64,000 nucleotides of DNA from Leptoclinus maculatus (Eukaryota > Chordata > Actinopteri > Perciformes > Stichaeidae). Below are positions 52,483 to 62,967 of the stretch, piece after piece (the first letter of the stretch is position 1; each line of letters starts with the position of its first letter). The position numbers and the translations under genes are program-made. The stretch lies in the NCBI GenBank assembly GCA_032191485.1, contig JAVDOI010000019.1:8851284-8915283 (forward strand), given 5' to 3'. The notes beneath the pieces are model-generated. The model made no database searches. It had not been told where the DNA came from and worked only from the letters and a program-made list of their open reading frames with translations.

Positions 52483-52526
<44 letters not shown>
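52483..52526. repeat. (CA)n microsatellite
   Basis: About 22 CA units. Confidence 0.93.
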
Positions 52527-52529
<3 letters not shown>

Positions 52530-53296
52530 CCCATCAACAGACACAGCAATCACAACACAATACACCTGTTAGCTGCATCGGCCGCGCCCTGTGATTAGGA
52601 CACAAGTGGGAGAAGACGGACAGACGGTATTAGGGTGGTTTGTATACACACACGCGCGCGCCAAATACCAGAAACAAAATCCAAAGCCATTCCCGTGTTT
52701 ATTAGCAAAAAGAGAATCTCAGCGAAACGGCACAACAGCCATTTTAATTCAGGCCTGCTCACCGTAAAAATAAATAATCTAAATGCGTTCCCATTTGGTC
52801 CAAATGTGTTCTGGAGCCCTCTACTGCTTTATCGGTCTTGGAATGGATTGTGCCGAAGCATCCGGTCGACAATTTTACAGCTGTTGAGAATTATCAAGGA
52901 ATGAGTCGCCTCAATAAAAAACATACCGCTCTTACTCGCGGCAACTTCGGCTGCACTTGAAATGATTCCCTCCAAATCTCCTTTTTCCTCCTCTCCCAAG
53001 AGAGACTTAAGTTGCGATCACTAAGGCGATGTTTCCGGTGATTATTGGATTCCGTGTTCTCGTCTTGGCCTTGCTTGAACTGCGATGATGTGCAGGATCT
53101 CAAACTGGTCAGATCCGCTCTGAATGTTCTTAAAAGGTCAAAAGAGAGGCGGTAGGATGAACGAATAAGTTTTCATTGATTGCACTCTTGGTTCCTCTGT
53201 CCTCGTATCCCTTATCACCAATCCTCCAGCTCTTTACGTATGTGTGTTTGAGTGATTGTTATTATTGTAACTTTAATATGTACGGGGAGATTAGCT

Positions 53297-53328
53297 GAGC
53301 ATACATGCTCTTTTAAGCATGTATGCTC
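53297..53328. repeat. Perfect 13-bp inverted repeat with 6-nt loop
   Basis: The left arm gagcatacatgct (53297-53309) and right arm agcatgtatgctc (53316-53328) are exactly complementary around the loop at 53310-53315. The words gctcttttaa also occur twice in direct order here. It would form a stable hairpin in single-stranded DNA or RNA. No terminal-repeat or gene context explains it. Confidence 0.8.
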
Positions 53329-53686
53329 TTTTAAAGGAGGAGCGTCGTACAAGTGTTTTTAAATATACAGATTTATATTCACATCTGTAGCGAGTTAACA
53401 AGAGCAAACAATAATGTAGAAGAAGTCACTTTTTCTTCTACTAAATGGACTGAAATCCTGATACATGTTTGAGTCTCGCTCACCTTAAAAGGCCTTCTTC
53501 TCACCGCTCAAGGTGTATCACCGCCACCCACCTCCGCCTGGTTATCTCACACCAAACACATCCTCTCCCGAAGGCTCTCACCCAGCTGCCCGCGGGCCCG
53601 CAAACCTGCCTCTGCCATTGAAATGTGACACAGCTGTGCTTTGTTGATGCTTTTCATATCTATACGCCAGATGTATATTATATACA

Positions 53687-53687
<1 letters not shown>

Positions 53688-53733
<46 letters not shown>

Positions 53734-53739
53734 TGTGTG
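53688..53739. repeat. (GT)n microsatellite
   Basis: About 25 GT units with one TT interruption. Confidence 0.93.
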
Positions 53740-53888
53740 GAAGAGAAAGCATTTAATTGAGTGAGAAGAAAAACACCGTCCTCACCAACTGCAGCCTAAG
53801 GTAGTACAGGTTCACACCATGCGGTGCTCCCCCTGACAGAGTCTCGGTTTGTAACGAGACATAATCTTTGCCTTTGGAGTGAGTGAGT

Positions 53889-53889
<1 letters not shown>

Positions 53890-53922
<33 letters not shown>
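53890..53922. repeat. (GA)n microsatellite
   Basis: About 16 GA units. Confidence 0.92.
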
Positions 53923-53924
<2 letters not shown>

Positions 53925-54424
53925 TTGAAATGTCAGCTCTACCACAAACATGCCCTTTGGTTTGAAAGAAGGTCTTGGCTGTGGGCGCCTGATAAAAGTT
54001 ACAGCGTGAATGTTTTTAGAGACGCGAAGTTAATGTTCTGAATTTGCAAATAACAATCTTTTTGTTGCTGTGAGCACACACGTTGTTGTGCGTGTTTGTG
54101 TGCATGTCCGTGCACGTGTGTGTGCACCAATACAATGGCTCCATAAGGGCCTAATCGGGCACAGAGAGGAACTTAACCCCCCCCCTCACAGAACACATGA
54201 AGCAGCATTATGATATCTTATGCGATGTGATTAATAATTCTGGATTAAATGTATAAAATGGCAACGACATCTCACACCCACCAGAAGAAAAACACCAAGG
54301 AGTGTTTGATAAATAGACCTTTGGGTTACTGTGTGGGTTCAAATCTGAACTATTGGGTGGTTCCTTAGCACACACAGAAGCTCCATATCTCACCCTGCCT
54401 TTGTGTTTTGGTGTGGGTTTAAAT

Positions 54425-54426
<2 letters not shown>

Positions 54427-54470
<44 letters not shown>
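54427..54470. repeat. (GT)n microsatellite
   Basis: About 22 GT units. Confidence 0.93.
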
Positions 54471-54476
<6 letters not shown>

Positions 54477-55209
54477 GGAAGCCCATCTGTAATCAGCCAT
54501 GTGTGATATTGCTCCTCATCTCTCAATTAGAACACTTACAAACACTGCATTAAGTGTTGCATTAGAAGCGATGATGGCGGAGGTGGAAAAGAAGACGCTT
54601 TCTTGTAATAGCTCAATTATGTCTACCGAGACGCTATGTCTCTGGACTTCGTAGTAACGCGTTTTCATGCCATACTGGGAGCATCAAAGTTAAATACATA
54701 CGTTTGTCCCAAGTGGATCATTCAATCATAGCCAGCCACGTTGACTTCTAGGATTCAGTTTGCATAACATAAAGGTTTTACCCCAAAACCGATGAAAATT
54801 ATGTGCAAATACATGTGTTGGTTATAATGTATACTGCAGTCCATCTGAGGGTTGACTACTTGTACTTGATTAGAGGTGACAGCTCCTGATTGGTGACGTC
54901 CAGGTCATAAAGCGTAGGAGGAACGTGTGTGTGAGTGTGAGTGAGTAAATCTGTGTACAAATGAAGGCTTAGCAGTACGTTGAATGTTACATTTCCGTAG
55001 AAAGGCAGTCCAAATCTTGAAGTCTCTAAATTCAGTCAATTATAAGACACATCAGACAGTGAAGTTGTGTCGACTAACTCAAACTGTACTTTAAACGACT
55101 GAATGAAATCCCATAAGGGATCCGGGCCATGTTTTGCCACGTGTGACTATACACACTTCAGTAGACATAGGCCTTGTTGTCAGAGTTTAAACAAACTTGA
55201 ATACAAACC

Positions 55210-55213
<4 letters not shown>

Positions 55214-55243
<30 letters not shown>
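55214..55243. repeat. (CA)n microsatellite
   Basis: About 15 CA units. Confidence 0.92.
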
Positions 55244-55245
<2 letters not shown>

Positions 55246-56417
55246 GAAGCATGTGTCGTGGTCGAGCAGGCACGAGCGTGGAGGGCCATCCGGTGTGCGT
55301 CAGGGGAGTCTTTGGAGTGTTTCTCGACTGTGACGTTGATGAATGATCTGTCAATGTTGATGTCCCGCTCATGCCCTGCTCCCCCTTTTTACCCAGGAGA
55401 GGGACAGCCTGTGCGTGGGAGAAAAGGGGGGGGGGGGTTATCGTTGCATGTGTTCTGGTTCGCGTGGGTGTGTGTGTGTGTGTGCAGTTGTGTGTGTGTG
55501 TGTACGCACTGCTGAGTATGTATTATTTTGGGAAACCGACAGTCGGACATGTGAATGGCACGGGATCGGCATTACACGAGTCAGCGGTTCGGGGGCAGGG
55601 TGAGAGTGAAACGGCAAAGAGCACGGGGGTTAAACACTCTGAACCCTGCACAACCTTGAGGGCCGCCCCCCCCCCCTCCCACTATTTTAATGGTGAAAAT
55701 CCGTGATCCGTTTCCGAGTCAAACCCGAGGCCCTCGGGTCCTCTCCTCCTCCTCTTCTACCGCTTCATCACAGAAACCTTTTAAAACAAACTGCCATTCA
55801 CGCACAACGTGCACTTACACAGTCCAAGTGAGTAAATAAAATGCACTTCCTCTCCGTGCCCTCCTTTTTCCACCTTAGGTAACAAAACGCAGCGCCACAG
55901 AGGAGTACATCCCTGCTAACTGTGTTCATTTTGTTCCCTGCGTTTTGCTCTTTACTCTCTCCGTCAAAGGAAATGACTACTTTTTAGCAGCAGCTCAGCG
56001 TGGCTGCTGCAGTGATGACCGTGCATTAAACAGCCGCTGAGGCGCCGCTCTGAGTGCAAGGCCTGTCTTGTCCGCTGTCATTAAACCACCATGGCCACGA
56101 CCGTCATTTTAACTCTTCTAACAACTGCAGTTTACCGCTCTCGCACATTCTCAGATCCATTTTGCAAGACGCCAGTCTAATTCCCCTTGATGACCGTGCT
56201 TTTTTCCTATTAATGATGTAACAGAGTGGAGGCAAAGTGCAACCAGGCTCAGTTTGAGGGGTAATGCAATGCTGTGAAGTGGAATTGCAGGAGGATTGTG
56301 GGTGTTTCTCACATGATGGTGCAGTATGTTGACCTTTTGGGGGGGGGGGGATAGACAGAGAAGCCTCCACAGTGGATGTTGTCTGCTCTGTAATGGTCAA
56401 GAAAGATGTAGCCGAAG

Positions 56418-56419
<2 letters not shown>

Positions 56420-56451
<32 letters not shown>
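56420..56451. repeat. (CT)n microsatellite
   Basis: About 16 CT units. Confidence 0.92.
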
Positions 56452-56454
<3 letters not shown>

Positions 56455-56898
56455 CCTCCCTTTTTCTCAATCTGTCCCTTGATTACTTTTTAATGATTTC
56501 TGCTGCCTAAGACAAATGGCTGTGTTAAATGAGCAGAATTAGACAAGGGAGCCGAGCGCGAGAGCATTTGTTAGAGCGGGAGTAATGGATCGGGCATCCA
56601 TTGTTTACTCTTCTCCATTCACTGGCTTGGCCCGCCATCGAGCTCCATGTCTCAAAGGCGAGGCGGCAAGAGGGGGAGGGCCACTGTTGTAATTCTGACA
56701 AAACATTATTATATTAGCAAATTCTGTACACCATGATGTTGAATTTCTCATATTTCTGTCATTTTTTTTAGAATGAATGTCATATATTTTATGCTATAGC
56801 AGCTGGATTAAGGCTACAGTATGAAGCACATCCTTTATAATATGTATGTTTAACTAAATATTTCCTTTTTATATTATTTTTTTGGTGGTTTGCAACAG

Positions 56899-57060
56899 GG
56901 GTTCTCAACCCTTCTTTATGTTTAACTTAAGGCTGATTGTTAAATAATTTCCGAGGACCACCTTCCCAATTAAATTAGAAGAAAAAAACCCATGACATGA
57001 CAAAATGAAGGAGTCAAATAAACTGGGCTGTACAGTGAATATGTATGGCACTGTCAGACA
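56899..57060. mobile_element. Probable non-autonomous hAT-like repeat end
   Basis: It starts CAGGGGTTCTCAACC, a hAT-type terminus, and continues with taatttccgaggaccacc and aattagaagaaaaaaaccc, which I associate with a common fish hAT-derived repeat. No coding sequence is present. The right end is not identified. Confidence 0.45.
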
Positions 57061-57316
57061 TAATGACCAAAATAATGATTCTGCTTGCCCTCGCCCACGG
57101 GGTGAGAATAGCATGGTTTATAAAACCACCAGCCTACACCGGGCGCTGCACTAGCAGCGAGCCCTCCTGCAGGGTCTGTGTGTTTCTTCCCACCCTGGCA
57201 GGCTGACAGGGAGTCAGGCATGGACAGTAAAGGGTGCTCCCTTGGCAGAGACGAGGCCTTGGTTAGCACTCCATGGGCACGGGCACCGCTACGGATCATT
57301 ACTCTCCCTCAGTGGA

Positions 57317-57343
57317 GTGTGTGTGTGTGTGTGTGTGTGTGTG
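57317..57343. repeat. (GT)n microsatellite
   Basis: About 13 GT units. Confidence 0.92.
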
Positions 57344-58311
57344 CTTGCCTGAGATGAAACACAGGAAGAGCTATTAATATTGATATCATTTTATCACTTC
57401 AGGGGTCTTTCCATATTTTTGATGATCAATTACAGTCACTACTGCCCCCTACAGTCTTCTCAGCCACTTAGGCATCTCGCTACCGGCCTTGAATATTACT
57501 TCAGTTTTAAAAAAAAAAGGAGAAAAAAGCTGAGATTTGTACATTTTTATTGTACCCGTCTTAAGATTCAGACATATTATTGATATCATGCAGACTCCAT
57601 GATGTATTTCCACTATTAACGGGACGCTGACTCTGGAATAGATTATCTGGTTGTCTGTGTTTTCTGCTGGGTTCTGGCAGGCAACACTAAAAAGCAAGTA
57701 CTAGCCTCTCGTTGCCAAAACATTCCCCCTCCTGCAGTTGTTCGCGCCCACCACATATCATTTCCAATTTTTATTCATCTTTGACAAAGCTATTGTTTTT
57801 TTTTTTCTCCCATTTCACACCTAAACAATGGAACTCCGTATTAAGTTAAGAGTGAGATGAATATTAAGAATCTATGAATGATGAATAGAAATGGCATGTT
57901 TAACTTCAGAGCCCGCCTCTGTGTCTCCTTGTGCTGGATTGCTCTGCTTCTCACACACTCTGCTGCTTTTTGTAGTCGTAGCGAGGTTTCAGCAGGAGTG
58001 TGGCAGGGCTATCGCCAGACTAATAGCAAGTTATCACTATTATCGGAGATGTAGGATAGATTGGTTAAGTGCTAGGAGCAGGCACAATGGAACCTGCCGA
58101 GTTGTAATCTCATTTAACAGCTCTTGAATTGCTCAAAGGTGTGTGTTTTTGAAAAGTTTGCTCCCTGCGTGCATGTGTGAGTGTGTCTGGGGACACGAAG
58201 CTGCTCTGCTGTTCCCGGGCCAGCTATTAGTCACGCAGGAGTGGCTAATCTGTAATGGCTGCTGTCACAGCCCTGCCGTGGCTCCTGGTGATGGGTGCAC
58301 TGTGACAAATC

Positions 58312-58333
58312 CACACACACACACACACACACA
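58312..58333. repeat. (CA)n microsatellite
   Basis: About 11 CA units. Confidence 0.9.
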
Positions 58334-58631
58334 GACGTTTTCAACACACCCAAATATGTGCACTCACACCGATTCACTTACATGCAATACGGTGCTACAA
58401 CTTCTGACAAGCTCTACAGCACCAGTCATCTGTCCAGCCGCAGGTGACAGATAGACAAGTGACGCTGGAGCCATACCGGTTATGCTGGCACTGCGGCGGA
58501 CCGGATGCATACAATCCTCCTTTATTTTTCTGTGTCACTTACTTTTCTCTTCTTCTAAAATTCGACGTGTTCTTGTCTAAATAAAACCAAACCCATCGCT
58601 CTTTGCTCTCCTCCCACGTTTCTGCCTCCAG

Positions 58632-58768
58632 AGCACGGTGGTAGTGGAGAAGTCCATCCAGGATCTGATGAGCCTGATGCAGGACCTGAGCGCCTACTCC
58701 AACCAGTTCCTGGAGATGGTTTGCGACAAGCTCAAAGAGTACAAGGAAATCTGCAACACGGCTTACAG
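58632..58768 (+). CDS. EXOC4: EXOC4 coding exon g
   Basis: The acceptor is gcctccag (ending 58631) and the donor is gtaaaa at 58769. It begins in phase 0 and ends two bases into an arginine codon. The translation contains STVVVEKSIQDLMSLMQ, then DLSAYSNQFLEMVCDKL, then KEYKEICNTAYR. It aligns with mammalian Sec8 through the same positions with conservative changes. Heptad-like spacing of Leu, Met and Val fits an amphipathic helix. A (GGA)n run of about 24 bp begins six bases into the following intron, so the donor is immediately followed by a purine repeat. Confidence 0.96.
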
Positions 58769-58774
58769 GTAAAA

Positions 58775-58798
58775 GGAGGAGGAGGAGGAGGAGGAGGC
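58775..58798 (+). repeat. (GGA)n next to the exon g donor
   Basis: Eight GGA units begin six bases after the exon boundary. Purine-rich GGA runs can act as splicing enhancers; that role is inference. Confidence 0.9.
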
Positions 58799-59143
58799 TA
58801 GCTCACCCGCAATAGGATCTGAAATCTAGAGTATTACAGCCAGTATTACAGATTCTGTAACATGAACAAATGTAATAGAGGAGCTTTCTTCAGTTACATT
58901 TAAAAAAACGTTTGCAGGAATATATCTGTGCTGTTCAGGTTAGGTTGCAGTCTTTATTGCTGCAAAGCCTTTATAGAGAAACGTGGGGAAATGTTATTGG
59001 AGATTTCTTATGAAGGCTCACAGCATTGAGAAATATGAATGTTTCTTTTTACACACATTCAATCCCACACACACACACTGGTGCTGTGAAAGGCCATCCA
59101 TCTGTGCTCTCCCGGGACCATGTAACACCTGGCCAGGTGAACG

Positions 59144-59180
59144 GGGGGTGGTGGGGGGGAGAGGGGGGGGGGGGGGGGGG
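59144..59180. repeat. G-rich tract
   Basis: Several G runs, the last of 16 or more; potential G-quadruplex. Confidence 0.88.
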
Positions 59181-59349
59181 AAGCTAGAGAATACGGAGGG
59201 ATAGGAGAGGGAGTGATGAACGGGCCAGGAGATGCCGGAAAAGGACTGCAGACTGCTGGGAGTCCATCTGGACCCCGTCACAGGTCAGCCTCAGTCTCAC
59301 TGGGGCCTCGGAGTGATAAAGATGAACCCAACCGAGGCTGCCAGAGAGC

Positions 59350-59381
<32 letters not shown>
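59350..59381. repeat. Compound (GT)n-(AT)n microsatellite
   Basis: About 12 GT units run into four AT units. Confidence 0.9.
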
Positions 59382-59384
<3 letters not shown>

Positions 59385-59609
59385 CTTGTGTTCCTGTGTG
59401 TTACGATATTAATTGCAGTACCAAGCAGTTTCTCCAACCCAGACATATGCACACAAAGCAAATAAATGTTGGCAGGCTGCCCCAATTTCTCTTCACGCCA
59501 AATCAGAGCTGCTGTAAAACCACTTTAACGTCGGTACAGATGCTCGTGTTCAGCTACCTGACTTGTATTAGTATTTATTATTATGCACTTGATTACTTTT
59601 AAGCTACAC

Positions 59610-59800
59610 TTGCTGCGTCGCAAGTTTTTGGTGGAATGTCATGAAATTTGGGACAGAAATTGTTGGTCTGCAGAGTGTTACTTTACCTCCTAAATATAGA
59701 ATGAATTCCATTCAACCGTGGTTGTGTATTGAAAGTAATTCTGTATTGATCTAACTAACATTTTAGCATGTAACACGCCAATATCTGTGCAGCTGAATCG
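59610..59800. mobile_element. Decayed dispersed fish repeat
   Basis: It contains ggtggaatgtcatgaaattt, gggacagaaattgttgg and, further on, aacattttagcatg and taacacgcc. The same order (GGATTGCCATGAAATTTGG, ACAGACATTCATGG, then CTAACATTTTAGCATGCTAACACG) is a very common perciform repeat. The assignment is from memory. Confidence 0.5.
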
Positions 59801-59915
59801 TGTCTCTTCTCATCATCTTGTCATAATTTGTGTCTTTTTAAGAGCAACAGCAGTACACGTGTTACGTCGTAATAACTGGCCTGGTCTGAATGTCACTGTG
59901 TCTGTGTGTCTTCAG

Positions 59916-60071
59916 GGGTGTAGTCCAGTGCGAGGAGAAGCTCACCATCAGCGCCTCCTGGTCCAAAGACGAGGACATCAGTCGTCTGCTCCAGTCGCTC
60001 CCTAACTGGGCAAATATGACCCAACCCAGACAGACGCGACAGAAGAGAGAGGATGAAGAGGACTTTACTCG
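59916..60071 (+). CDS. EXOC4: EXOC4 coding exon h
   Basis: The acceptor is gtcttcag (ending 59915) and the donor is gtacac at 60072. The first G completes the arginine from exon g, and the last two bases begin the arginine completed by exon i. The translation contains GVVQCEEKLTISASW, then DISRLLQSLPNW, then KREDEEDFTR. It matches the mammalian segment GIVQSEEKLVISASW..DISRLLKSLPNW..KREEEEDFIR. The end is strongly acidic. The donor is unusual in that its gt is the start of a short CA run (gtacacacacacac), which weakens the usual donor consensus after position +3. Confidence 0.96.
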
Positions 60072-60199
60072 GTACACACACACACAACATATGTACTATT
60101 TCATATAAACGTGCAGATGTCCGTGTGTTTGCACAATCACAATTCTGTCATAAAAAAAAACTATTCTCAAACAAGTAGAGTAACAAACGCACACTATAT

Positions 60200-60222
60200 A
60201 CACACACACACACACACACACA
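60200..60222. repeat. (CA)n microsatellite
   Basis: About 11 CA units. Confidence 0.9.
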
Positions 60223-60442
60223 AGGAGAAGTAGACATACACCACCACACTTGAGCAATCACGCAAATAATCCCTCCCTCCCGTCTTTGCTCGTTTATTCG
60301 CATATTATTGAACCCTCTGTTGTTGACTAAGATGCACCCATAAAATAAGTCATGATTGCTCTTTTAAACACCCTCTATCTGAAGGAAGTAAGGAAACGAG
60401 GGAAGAACAAAATAGGAAAATATAAGGAGAGCAGACGGAGGA

Positions 60443-60472
60443 GGGGGGGGGGGGGGTGGTGGGGTGGTGGGG
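60443..60472. repeat. G-rich tract
   Basis: About 13 G followed by TGG-type interruptions; potential G-quadruplex. Confidence 0.88.
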
Positions 60473-60629
60473 GCGTCTTATCGAAATTGCCTTTGAAAGT
60501 GCGCACTCTTCAGGGAACACTGGAGCTCATCGAAGCGGAATAGTAAAGTAAATAAATAAATTGGTTATGTGGCCAAAGAAAGTCAATCTGTTGTGTGCAC
60601 GCTGCCTCCCTCTCTCATACTCCCTCTCT

Positions 60630-60631
<2 letters not shown>

Positions 60632-60663
<32 letters not shown>
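60632..60663. repeat. (CA)n microsatellite
   Basis: About 16 CA units. Confidence 0.92.
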
Positions 60664-60665
<2 letters not shown>

Positions 60666-61766
60666 GCTCAGAGATAGCAAGGGGGAGACAATAACACTGT
60701 TTGATTTGAGAGCCGTAGATGTTTTCATCACTATGAAACGGGGATTAGCTTCTGCACGACTGGCAACCCGGTGCGTTAATGAAGCCTCATTAATAAACTA
60801 CACATGGCTGTGTGCGAGCGAGAGAATGTGTGTTTTGTGTGTGTGTCTGGCGTTTCTTTTTAGCCGTTTGTTGTTCAATGGATCTTGATCTTGCGGGCAT
60901 CCCGGTGACTCTGGAGGCCGGTCCACATGCCGTGTGTTTGCGGCGCTGCGGCGTTGAGATTCAGTTATCCAGCTTCCCCGCCCTGGCCCCCATATTTGGT
61001 GCCAGTTTACCAGTCAAGTGTCCTTAAACCACAAGCACTTGGAAATATACTAAGAAAGGAGGTTTTGATGTCTGTGTCTTTGTTTTTCCACCCTGTAAAT
61101 CTCTGCCGTCTGTTTGTCTTCCACTTCTAAATGCTCTCCATCACCTGTTGTTTTTCCCCCCCCGACTGTTGAGCTACGAGCAACTTCCTCCTTTTAAAGT
61201 CCTTTTAAAGTCTTTTAGCACTGTAACTTTCTCCAGCCCCTTTCTTCCTGACATCTCTGTCTTTTTATACGTCTTGTTTCTGTTCACCTAGTTTGGACGT
61301 TTGTGCGTCGCTGCCCGTGTTCACGCATCGTTGTGCACACACGCATGGGATTACTGTAAAAACTTTAAACCTCTTCAAATAAACACACGCTGTACGAACA
61401 CACTTTATGAACAGATGAAGACAAACATGTGCACATCCATTACTTTCAGCAATCCATTACGTTTTATTTTATGAAAATTGTCTTCTATTATAGCATTCAT
61501 GTAAACCACTCACTGCCTGACATTTTAGACTCTTTGAGTCCAACCAGCAAACCAATAACTGGTCATTTTCTGATGACTTAATGCTGGAGACTGATTATAG
61601 GGTTTTTTCATACTCGTGCCTCTTGGACATCAGACATGTAATTGTCCAAGCCCTTTTTTTTGATAGCAGTCATTTTTGATAAAAGGGTGTTTGCTGTATG
61701 AGAGATGGCCAAATAATGTTTACAAGACACCGTGTGTGCATCCTTCTAACTCTCTCCATCATGCAG

Positions 61767-61945
61767 GGCGGCTTTTGCGAAGGAGTCGGAGGTGCTGACC
61801 GGGAACCTAGGAGACAAGTTAATCCCCCAGAATGAGATCCTGCGGGACGTCAGTGACCTGAAGGCTCTGGCCAACCTTCACGAGAGCATGGAGTGGCTCG
61901 CCAGTCGCCTCAAGACCTTCTTCACCAACCTGCCTCATGCCTCCA
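61767..61945 (+). CDS. EXOC4: EXOC4 coding exon i (last in window)
   Basis: The acceptor is atcatgcag (ending 61766) and the donor is gtgagt at 61946, a strong consensus. The first G completes arginine; 59 codons follow and one base is left for the next, unseen exon. The translation contains AAFAKESEVL, then NLGDKLIPQNEILRD, then DLKALANLHESMEWLASR and KTFFTNLPHAS. The first three parts are nearly identical to mammalian Sec8; the tail differs more, as expected near the variable Ser/Thr-rich linker that follows in the family. No further EXOC4 exon is found between here and the end of the window. Confidence 0.96.
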
Positions 61946-62769
61946 GTGAGTAAGGGACATTTGGGATATGGAAGTAGTTGACGCTTTGTTCTTTGTTTGT
62001 ATTGCCGATTGGCAGTACGGTTTACATCATTGCTTCTGATGCCCTTCGACCATCAGTTATGACGAGCAACCAGCAGTTATTATGATGTATACCGTCGCCT
62101 GAACGCTGATGGTGAACTGGATTCTCTTGTTCCTTCTGACTGGGTATATCTCAAGGTGTGACTCAGTTGATGAAGTTAAATTAGGAAGAACTTTTTGATA
62201 TTTTTGACACTAGTATTTACATATGCAGTCAATTTTGCACCGGCACACTGACGCCAACGCAGACATCTGTTGCTGTAAACTTGATTATTGTCTTCGACAC
62301 ATGAGTTCTGCATGGCAGATGGTTGCATTGCACCAGAAATTTGATTATCCTTCCTGCCACTTTCTATCCTCAGTTTACTTTTTTTTCAATTTTGTTTGCA
62401 AAAATACAACTATTGAGGAAAAGACTGAGTTATATGTGTGTGTGTGTTTTCACATCACATCCAACAGATTTAGGGAGTATGATGGTTAAACCCTGGAGAC
62501 ACCCGGACATTTTTTCAGGAGACGTTGCTACTCGTCTCTCAGGTCATTGAGCAGTTATTGATCAGAACATCGCTGCAGATTAAAAAAACCAACAACATTG
62601 TCTGGATGGTTTATGGAGGGTCACAGTCGGGGGTGTAGGAGGTTTTCTCATCCTTAGCTGGAGCACTTTTGTACCAACGCTTCTTACCTGTGCCTCATTA
62701 AGTTCTTGTTTGAGTGTGTTATTATCACACACTCATTACCTTCTCTACTGGAGTTGTCAAAGAGCACTT

Positions 62770-62795
62770 TACACACACACACACACACACACACA
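62770..62795. repeat. (CA)n microsatellite
   Basis: About 13 CA units; a short GT run follows at about 62817-62832. Confidence 0.9.
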
Positions 62796-62925
62796 GACAT
62801 TATCTTGGCTCTGCCAGTGTGTGTGTGTGTGTATAAATGCCTACTCTAATTTAGGACTTCATAGCATTTCATACATCCCCTGCTCAGTCATCACTTTTGT
62901 ATCATTAATCACCGATCAAAATGAG

Positions 62926-62926
<1 letters not shown>

Positions 62927-62965
<39 letters not shown>
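62927..62965. repeat. (GT)n microsatellite
   Basis: About 18 GT units. Confidence 0.92.

Positions 62966-62967
<2 letters not shown>

Larger units (their letters stand above)
47917..58631 (+). other. EXOC4 intron between exons f and g (10715 bp)
   Basis: It contains (CA)n at 48129-48160 and 52483-52526, (GT)n at 49395-49423, 52020-52064, 53688-53739, 54427-54470 and 57317-57343, (GA)n at 53890-53922, (CT)n at 56420-56451, G-rich runs at 50431-50465 and 56338-56350, and poly-C at 51666-51689. There is a perfect 13-bp hairpin at 53297-53328, a possible miniature inverted-repeat element at 51051-51129, and a hAT-like non-autonomous repeat end at about 56899-57060. No gene is supported. Confidence 0.8.
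58769..59915 (+). other. EXOC4 intron between exons g and h (1147 bp)
   Basis: It begins gtaaaagg followed by (GGA)n at 58775-58798. It carries G-rich sequence at 59144-59180, a compound (GT)n/(AT)n at 59350-59381, and a decayed dispersed fish repeat at about 59610-59800. It ends gtgtcttcag. No additional exon is seen. Confidence 0.9.
60072..61766 (+). other. EXOC4 intron between exons h and i (1695 bp)
   Basis: It begins in a CA-rich stretch and contains (CA)n at 60200-60222 and 60632-60663, a G-rich tract at 60443-60472, and otherwise unique sequence. The acceptor is catgcag at 61760-61766. Nothing else is recognised. Confidence 0.9.
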
